DNA from: Epiperipatus broadwayi
Taxonomy: Eukaryota; Onychophora; Udeonychophora; Euonychophora; Peripatidae
Length of the DNA: 64,000 nucleotides
Direction of reading: 5' to 3'
NCBI GenBank assembly: GCA_028023455.1
Contig: JAQFVV010000055.1
Span: forward strand, 4,868,030-4,932,029
Shown one piece after another: positions 57,451-64,000 of the stretch (its first letter is position 1; each line of letters begins with the position of its first letter). Position numbers and translations under genes: made by a program. A model generated the notes under the pieces. It worked only from the letters and a program-made list of their open reading frames with translations, was not told the DNA's origin and searched no databases.

Positions 57451-57882
57451 AAAGATTATGCTGCAAATCTGTATTCAATTTTCAGGGCATTTAAGAAAGT
57501 TTTTAAAAAAATTACTCTATCAATCCCTTCCCTCCGCTCCCCCTCCCATTTTGATTTAACTTCATATTTGGTTAGCAAAATGTTTTTATTTTATTTTGTC
57601 AATAGTGCTTTTGACATAAAAGAATCAGAATCTTCATATTTATCAGGTTCAGTTTCTTCACTTTCTGACGGCTCTCAGACCAACACAGTATCAAATATAA
57701 GTGCAACAAGAATTAAAATTTCAATGCTTTATGTACTAATGATAAATTGCAAAATTATAATGGTACATAGATTGGAGATTAAAGATAAAATGAGAAATGT
57801 ATAGAACGCCAAAACATTCTGTTTATTTATCCAAATACGATAGATAGCATGTATAGTTTTTAAAGTCATAATGTTCTATGTC
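57451..57882. other. non-coding; weak exon-like frame
   Basis: 57586-57606 has a T-rich tract ending TGTCAATAG followed by an open serine-rich frame (KESESSYLSGSVSSLSDG). A good donor is lacking, so it is not called. Confidence 0.3.
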
Positions 57883-58292
57883 CAGAGTGGGAAAACCATG
57901 ACTTACTTGCTACATGTATCTCCTGAAACTACCGGTGACTCCTGAGAGCATATTGGTTTCATTGCCATTTTTTCTAAACTTATATATTAATAGTCTATAG
58001 TTGTATAATGTATAGTAATATTGGAATATTTTACTTTGTAAATGCATTTTGAAATGTAATTTTTAGTTTTTAAATAATATCAGTCAAAAGAGTTATTATC
58101 ATGGATTTTATTATCATATTTGTTGTTGATAAAATGTAGGATTTGATGGTATGTAGAATGATTATATAGTTGTATTTTTTATTATTTGTAAATACAATTT
58201 TAAAATAATATTTTCTATGCTCTTGAATATTCAGAAATTTGTGGAAAATATTTTTATGTGGCTCTTATTTCCAAACAATTTGATCATCCCTG
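57883..58292. mobile_element. hAT-like MITE, ~410 bp
   Basis: Left end CAGAGTGGGAAAACCATGAC; right end (complement) CAGGGATGATCAAATTGTTT followed by AAGAGCCACAT, a common hAT subterminal string. No coding. Neighbouring TCTAT-rich bases are only a partial TSD match. Confidence 0.6.
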
Positions 58293-59184
58293 CTCTATAT
58301 TTGCAATCCAAATCAGTTATTTAGTGAATAGATTTTTTTTTTTTTTCAAGTATTTACAAACATTGCAAAGACATCTTCAGAGTTATTTAGGAGATATAGA
58401 TTAGTCAGAGATTTTGGTGAATCTGTCTATTCTGCCATTGTGGAATAGACTAGGCAGATCATTATTTATTTGGTTCTTTCTTTGTGATTTAGCCACAACC
58501 AAGAGAATAGAATTTAACCTGTTTGTTTTGGTTCTGCTTAACCCATTAGTTCAGCAAACCAGTTATTAAAATAATACTTTTAAGGTTTATTTATTGATTT
58601 CATAAAATTCATAGCCATCATAAAATATAGGTTAATACTGGTTCAAAGAAATACTTCATGAAGTATTATATTTTCATTTAAACAACAAATTCATATTTAT
58701 TTTTGAAAAACTAAAGAAAATTTATATTCTGATATTTATTAACTATTAGCTAGCATAGTGTTTTGTTTATAAACAAATTGTGATACATACAATTCCAGTC
58801 CCTGTTAATTTTTAATTGTATTTGGAAAGTGTATTTGCTTATTATTAGCTATGACACATCAACAAAACAATCACACTTAAATTCATTTTACGATTTGACA
58901 ATCATTGGTTAGTAGATGTCAGATAATCAAGAACGCAAATAGAAGGATATTAAATAATAGCTGTGTTACTTTGTGTTAGATGAACTGTTTTCTTGTAACA
59001 TAAGCCAGTTTTTTCAACTACATAAAATAAACTATTTTTTAGTATATTGTTTTTTTAATTCTTAAAATGACATTTATTTAAATTATTTGAATCCTTTACT
59101 GGTTAAATTCAATTTTTAAAGCAGATAAACTCCTCAACCATGAGTGATCTTGATCTTAACAGTAAACTCTCCATGCAGTAGTGC
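58293..59184. other. non-coding, nothing recognised
   Basis: AT-rich, no supported gene or repeat. Confidence 0.4.
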
Positions 59185-59410
59185 CACCCAGTGCAAGCCT
59201 TAGTAATCACTGGTTGCAAAAAAGTTTGTGCATAAAATTCCTATCTAGTGCCTATTTATCCAATATCTCCAGAATACTTTCTAGCTTGTGGCTTTCATCA
59301 GTGAGGTGCTTTAGATCTGAGTGCACTGCACCTTGCCACAAGCTAAAAACTAGCCTGAGAATATTGAAAATGAGTAGGCACTAGATAGGGATTTTATGCA
59401 CAAACTTTCT
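59185..59410. mobile_element. compact inverted pair of family A hammerhead-like units
   Basis: The left (minus) unit reads, from plus, CAGTGCAAGCCTTAGTAATC, TTTGTGCATAAAATTCCTAT, CCAATATCTCCAGAATACTT and CTTTCATCAGTGAGG. The right (plus) unit mirrors it: GCCACAAGCTAAAAACTAGC, ATTGAAAATGAGTAGGCACT, GGGATTTTATGCACAAACTT. The minus core has CTGATGA (59296-59302) and AGAAAG in place of GAAAC; the right copy has lost CTGATGA. Small ORFs here come from the repeat. Confidence 0.7.
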
Positions 59411-59752
59411 TGCAGCTTGTTTAAACATAGAAAATGGTGATCATATGCTGTTTTGATTATCTTGATCTTATTGGTGAGACTCCATTAACCTTGTGGAGAT
59501 TGCAGTAAAAAAAATTACAGAACAGATCACATATATCCGAAAAATATTTTCATTCTTAGTGTATGATGCGATATGTTTAAAAAAAAAAACATTGCAAATT
59601 TGCATTTGTTCTAATTATGAAATAAAATAATTGATTTTTTTTAATATTTTTAATCAGAATGTAGAAATTTTTAAGCAGAAAAATGTAAGGAATAACTTTT
59701 TTTTTTCCAAATAATGGATATTGCTAAAAATATACAACAAAAAAGTATTCTT

Positions 59753-59858
59753 GTCTTGCATTAGTGGTTGAGAGGTCAGCGCAACTGCCTTACAAGCAGT
59801 TGCCCGGGTTGCAGGTTCGCGTCCCGGCCGATGCTATGACACTTGAAAAAAAAAAAAA
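59753..59858 (+). mobile_element. tRNA-derived mini-SINE, family V, with 14-bp TSD
   Basis: TTGCATTAGTGGTTGAGAGG, TCAGCGC (A box), anticodon arm ACTGCCTTACAAGCAGT (TAC triplet), long variable region, B box GGTTCGCGTCCCGGCC, trailer GATGCTATGACACTTG and poly(A). TSD AAAAAAGTATTCTT at 59739-59752 and 59853-59866 (shares A-run). Leader TGTC and trailer GACA can pair. Confidence 0.9.
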
Positions 59859-59866
59859 GTATTCTT

Positions 59867-60229
59867 AAAATTATTTCAACAGTTGGTCTTGTAAAATGTT
59901 TGCAACAATCATTGCTCAAAATGCAATACCTTTCACAATATTTGCAAAAATATTTTGATAACCAATTTGTTTTGGATTCGTAACAATATCACATATTTTT
60001 ACTAAATAAGTGTTATAACCAAACTAATGGCTTTAAACATTATGGCCTAATATTATTCACATATAAACACACAATTAATCATGACTCTGAGTCTACATAC
60101 CTAATAATATATGTAACAATATTTAAAGAAAGTGTTTGTTTGTATCTCTCAGATCACCTACATACTTTCCAGAGTTAAAAATAAATAAGTAAATGAATGG
60201 CATTATTTTTTGGAAATTTGTAAGACGTT
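59867..60229. other. non-coding, nothing recognised
   Basis: AT-rich; no supported feature. Confidence 0.35.
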
Positions 60230-60430
60230 ATAGAACTGGAAGTGCCAAAATTTGAAACAATCCAAGGAGTCTGGAGTCTGATACTCCATCATTGCAATAT
60301 ATTAAATCATACAGGGCTAAAAAACTCAATTTATTGGTCATAAGCTCATAAGAAATGCTGGAAATAACAGAGCTGAACCATGAGTCTTGGACTTAAAGTT
60401 TCATAATCTGCTATTTTACTATTATGCCAG
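60230..60430 (-). repeat. two diverged family C copies
   Basis: Reverse-complement family C blocks: GGAAGTGCCAAAATTTGAAA at 60239 and CAATTTATTGGTCATAAGCT with GGAAATAACAGAGCTGAACC at 60329-60380. Confidence 0.45.
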
Positions 60431-61079
60431 ATAATGCAATAGAATGGGATTCCATTAATATATAGGAAGATCGAATCCATCCAAATTTATTGCTGTATCT
60501 GGAAAAATAAATAAATGTGTTTGGGTCCTCATTAGAATTCTATTTTTTGTTCCAAAATCCTTCACTTGTTTGGAAATTTTTTGTTTGAAAAGTGATCTTG
60601 ATTTGATTCAAAATTAATCCAAATCTGTAAATAAGTAATACCCATTTCCATTATTTAACAAAAACTGTAGTTTTGCTTCCAATAATGAAGAAGATGCATT
60701 CCAAGACTTTACTCCATATCAAAAATTTTATTACAGAATTAAAAATAGTAGTAGATATACTGTTATTTTTTTTACATTAAAAAAAAAGGGTACCCATTTC
60801 TGAAATTACATGTATTTATTTAAAATAAAACCTACCTATTATTACAAAAGAATACAACAATGTATTTAGATGTATATATAATAGTACAGTTCATTTGAAG
60901 AATTCTTTCATTTTACTTAGAATGGAATATTTGTTTCAAAATCTGATAATGTTTTTTTTTTCTTTTGAGATTTTAAATTATTTACATCAATCAAAAAATT
61001 TAAAGTTTTTCATTTCTAAAATCATAACATGACTTTCTCAACTTATTCATATGATTCCAAGAGCATTTTTCTTCATAAT
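60431..61079. other. non-coding, nothing recognised
   Basis: AT-rich, no supported feature. Confidence 0.35.
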
Positions 61080-61545
61080 ATAGAATCATTTATTGTAATC
61101 CTGAGAAATCTATGGAAAGTATAGTACTATAATATCATGCGTTTACAAGAACAGTTTTCTTCACCTTATATTAGAGCTATCTACTGAAGTCTTGAGAAAC
61201 TAACGAACACCAAATGATGTAGTGCTATAATATCACTCATATTGTTTTAAGAGCAGTTCTTTTTACCTTACCTTAGAGCCATCTACTGTAAGTCTGAGGA
61301 ATTAATGGACACTAGATAGTAAAGTGCTATAACATCACTCATATGTTTCCAATAGCAGTTCTTTTTACCCTACTCTAGAGCCATCGACTGTAAGCCTGAG
61401 GAATTAATGGATTCCAGATGATAAAGTACTGTAACATCATTTGCATGCTATCAAGAGCAGTTCTCTTCACCCTACTCTAGTCATTTATTGTAAGCCTGAT
61501 TGCTCAATGGAAACCTTTCAGATAGTATAGTGCTATAATATCCAC
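61080..61545 (-). repeat. tandem array of ~105-bp satellite units, opposite strand to 1596-2468
   Basis: Plus-strand anchors ATCTACTGTAAGTCTGAGG and variants recur near 61090, 61179, 61282, 61385 and 61488. Each is followed by TAATGGA and CTATAATATCACTCATAT. Reverse-complemented these are the same unit as 1596-2468. The array runs directly into a hammerhead-bearing inverted pair. Confidence 0.85.
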
Positions 61546-61592
61546 ATTTCCAGACTAGTTTCTGGCTTTTTTGCTCTCATCAGTGAGAACTT
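61545..61592 (-). ncRNA. hammerhead-like ribozyme, family A, intact core
   Basis: Minus strand: TTCTCA, CTGATGA (61583-61577), weak stem II GAGC/GCCA around AAAAAA, GAAAC (61562-61558), TA, GTC, TGGAAA. Helix III is two pairs closed by TA. Stem I pairs TTCTCA with TGGAAA including one G-U and one mismatch. All catalytic core bases are present; stem II is the weak point. Confidence 0.5.
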
Positions 61593-61614
61593 AAATTAGT
61601 TTCAGGTTTGACTA

Positions 61615-61662
61615 CTAAGTCCTAACTGATGAAGATAAAACCCAGAAACTGGTCTGGGGATG
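61615..61662 (+). ncRNA. hammerhead-like ribozyme, family A, intact core bases
   Basis: CTGATGA at 61625-61631, GAAAC at 61645-61649, TG, GTC at 61652-61654, then TGGGG. Stem II (AGATAAAACCCA) is poor and stem I is imperfect, so activity is doubtful. Confidence 0.4.
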
Positions 61663-61760
61663 AGATATTAAAGCACTATATCATATAGTGTCCATTGATT
61701 AATCGAGCATATAAGAGGTGGTGCTAATTTAGGGTGAAGAGAACTTTGTCCTTGAAATTA

Positions 61761-62054
61761 AAGTAATTGTATGTATTTTTTCATTATTATTTGAAAACAA
61801 CTTTTTAAAGTGAAAAATCTTGAAAACCTGTAATGATATATCTTTTAAGGCCACTTTTTTAAAGAATTGTCATAATTTGTTTAGTAAAATTGTTGCTTTT
61901 AGACTACAATACTATTTATGATTGTGCATAATCTCAATAGTCATATTTAAATGGATTTAAATATCTTTTGAAGTTCAATTTTACAGAATCATTTCAATAA
62001 TTGTATTTTAAATAGTATACAGGAGAAAATCTAATAGTTAAGTATGTTTTCTTG
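61761..62054. other. non-coding, nothing recognised
   Basis: AT-rich flank of the transposon at 62055. Confidence 0.35.
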
Positions 62055-63708
62055 GTAAAAGCCTGAAATCCGGGCAAAGCCGCTTGGAGCATTGATGCTA
62101 GACAAAATCAATGAAATATAACGTTACTGAGCCGCCACAACTTTTTCTTTTTTTAGACAAGGTTTTTTTTTTTTTTCTAATATTGATTAAACGAATAATT
62201 TTTATGTCATTTAGAACATGATTTCTTTATTATTAAACAAATTTTGATATTCATTTTCGTCACTTTTTGTGGGTTTTTTTTTTGGAACCTGACTGACATT
62301 TTTTCAACAAATTTTGCTAATTGTATTTTTTTTCTTTTTATCATTTGAAAAATTCGGACCATTTCACGACGTCAAAAAATTTGTTTGAATCCCACCGCCA
62401 AAAAAATAGAATACAATTATTTGCAACTTGTTTAGAACTTAATTCTACCTTTCTTTTTTTTTTTTGGCTTGACTAAATGGTTTTTCTTATTATTAATTTT
62501 AGTTTTTTTTTAAAAAACACAATTTGTTTTCACTTTGATTTAGATTATTTTTGAATTAGCCTTTTTTGTGGGGGGGGGGGGTCTACTACAAGAAACAGCT
62601 TTTTGAGTGGGGGGGATTTGTACTGTTATTATTAACAAAAAGGCAACAAAAATAGCCAATTATTTTAACAGCGCTGAAAAAAGAGAATCAACTTTGGGAC
62701 TTGTTTCGAATTTTGATTTCTTTTTGGTTGACGTAATTGTTTTTCTTAATATTAAATCAAAATTTACTTTTGTGTTTTTGCCGATTAAAAAATTGTTTTC
62801 AAACACCCACCCCCACACACTTGGAAAAAGAATTGTAACCAAAAAGTCAAGAATTTAACTTTTTTTTTTTTAAACAACTTTTTCTCACTTTTTACTTTGA
62901 TTTCTATTTCGTTCGAATTATCTTTTTTTTTTAGCCTTCTACAATAAACTGCTTGTGGGGGTGGGGGTATTTCATAATTTGTTATTCTTAACAAAAAGTC
63001 AACCAAAGTCGTCATTTATTTTAACCCCGCTGCAAAAAATTGAATCCAAATACTTGTCAAACAACAAAAAAGGACACAAACTTTGGACTTTTTACAATTA
63101 TTTATTCGATTTTTATTGCTGTAATAAAAAGTGGACATTACATTTGCCTGACAAAAAAACAACAACACAATCTCATACACTTTCTGTACTCGGCAATTCT
63201 GAAAAGTTTCAAAATTGCACGTTCGTCTCAGACCTTTTAGTGGTCTCAAATATTTCCCCCCCCCCATGCTGAAACATGACTTAGCGCGTGAACTTTGTCG
63301 AAGCCTGTTAGAACATACACTTTGCCAATTTTTTACATATTACCCTTTTTTTCGGCAAGAGTGGGGACCATATAACAATTATTAATAATTAACAACATTT
63401 TTAAAATTGAAATGACATTACTCTATTACGGAGATTTGAAAAAGTTGTACTGCCTTGAAATTTAAACAATCTCAAGCGATACGGTAATCAGCTATGAATA
63501 GAACGAATATGCGTAAATAGCTTCGAAGCACAAAACAGGCCGTAATATTTTTGTGCAATGTCATGTAAAGCGGCCTAGCTCAATGGGTTAATACAATACG
63601 TAAATGTTGTATTAGCCTGCAAGGCCGCGGCTGCCAAAATGGCATTTTTATGTGTTTTGACACGTAAACAATGCCCCAAGTGGCCGTGCCCGGATTTCAG
63701 GCTTTTAC
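62055..63708. mobile_element. 1654-bp terminal-inverted-repeat DNA transposon, unknown superfamily
   Basis: Ends GTAAAAGCCTGAAATCCGGG and, inverted, the same 20 bases, with similarity continuing through GCC and CTTGG to CATTG (about 40 bp). Flanking TGTTTTC at 62045-62051 and 63709-63715 suggests a 7-9 bp TSD. The interior holds G- and C-runs (62568-62580, 62608-62616, 62956-62966, 62807-62816, 63256-63264) and a diverged tandem repeat (about 62560-62710 and 62930-63060, sharing TTAACAAAAAG and TTATTTTAAC). No transposase is recognisable in the short overlapping ORFs, so it is called non-autonomous. Confidence 0.75.
63568..63640 (+). other. tRNA-like or hairpin sequence inside the transposon
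   Basis: GCGGCCTAGCTCAATGGGTT resembles a tRNA D-arm, and GCGGCC pairs with GGCCGC at the other end. ATACAA/TTGTAT gives an inner stem. No T-arm B box, so not a tRNA gene. Confidence 0.35.
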
Positions 63709-64000
63709 TGTTTTCGGTAACCAGAAAATTTTGAGCCACCGCATGTCATCTAGATATATGTTTCGATAAAGAATTTAATGAAATGGTATTATAAATTGAT
63801 ATAGGGTTAACAATTAATCATAGGACAAAAATATAAATTTTTAATACAACAATATAAATCAACTATTGGGAACATACCACAAAATCTCAAAATAATTTTA
63901 ACTTGTGCAGATGTCTAATATTTACATCAAAGTGATATTTTCAATTATTATCTACTATAATCCAAACTCCCAGATAAAAAGACCATTCCTGAAAGTTTAA
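63709..64000. other. non-coding to window end
   Basis: AT-rich sequence; nothing recognised. Confidence 0.35.

Larger units (their letters stand above)
61545..61760. mobile_element. inverted pair of family A units joined to the satellite array
   Basis: Left (minus) CAGACTAGTTTCTGGC with CTCTCATCAGTGAGAAC; right (plus) CTAACTGATGAAG with CCCAGAAACTGGTCTGGGG. The right unit then reads ATAGTGTCCATTGATTAATC and GGTGGTGCTAATTTAGGGTG, i.e. a satellite unit on plus. So satellite units point outward from the hammerhead centre on both sides. Confidence 0.75.

Noticed and set aside
57586-57692. Serine-rich frame after a T-rich acceptor on plus
   Set aside because: No good donor; the best candidates (ACA|GTATCA and TAA|GTGCAA) are weak, and composition is low-complexity.
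57900-57950. Short exon-like piece on minus with donor GCAA|GTAAGT
   Set aside because: It lies at the left end of a hAT-like MITE, so the splice match is probably coincidental.
1-64000. CRISPR arrays, bacterial operons, rRNA genes
   Set aside because: No regularly spaced short direct repeats with unique spacers, no ribosome-binding-site/ORF packing, and no rRNA-like sequence seen; the window is clearly eukaryotic.

Overview
This window is eukaryotic, most likely from an AT-rich invertebrate animal genome. There is no operon structure and no long host ORF. It is dominated by degraded transposable elements: non-LTR LINEs, a Ty3/gypsy-type LTR element, hAT-like DNA elements, tRNA-derived SINEs with target-site duplications, and remnants that look Penelope-like. 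I cannot name the species from sequence alone.

Layout. 0-7 kb: AT-rich DNA with a tandem array of about ten 100-bp units (1596-2468), a four-copy interspersed repeat (R1) and tRNA SINEs. 7.3-8.4 kb: a candidate minus-strand host exon, a decayed Penelope-like C-terminal region, and an inverted-repeat element with hammerhead-ribozyme-like motifs. 9-24 kb: a series of palindromic elements (9.2, 10.1, 13.3, 16.3, 18.2, 20.8, 22.7 kb), several with hammerhead-like cores, plus an abundant SINE-like repeat (family C). 25-27 kb: three LINE 3' fragments. 27.5-33.2 kb: one nearly full-length but dead minus-strand LINE (ORF1 with zinc knuckle, endonuclease, reverse transcriptase, C-terminal zinc motif). 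34-36 kb: more palindromes. 38.2 kb: a well-formed candidate minus-strand host exon. 39.2-40.2 kb: three unrecognised plus-strand ORFs. 41.7-44.4 kb: an LTR retrotransposon with both LTRs, primer binding site, polypurine tract and integrase remnant, but gag-protease-RT deleted. 45-60 kb: palindromes, hAT-like elements, an RTE/CR1-like LINE fragment and SINEs. 61.1-61.8 kb: the 100-bp repeat again (opposite strand) fused to an inverted pair of hammerhead-like units. 62.06-63.71 kb: a 1.65-kb terminal-inverted-repeat transposon of unknown superfamily.

Host genes. The only support I can give is two minus-strand exons with good splice sites and compatible phases (38182-38279 and 7319-7523). If both belong to one gene, much of the window is intron. 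I do not recognise the protein.

Most interesting theme. At least four sequence families carry the hammerhead signature (CTGANGA, stem II, GAAAC, short helix III, GTC/GTT). They sit mainly in inverted pairs or palindromes, some with 13-14 bp target-site duplications. One family lies next to a Penelope-like coding remnant and another is joined to the 100-bp satellite. Hammerhead ribozymes are known from Penelope-like elements and from retrozymes. The palindromic packaging and the satellite link here deserve a structural and genome-wide check. All calls were made by reading; no alignment or covariance model was run.
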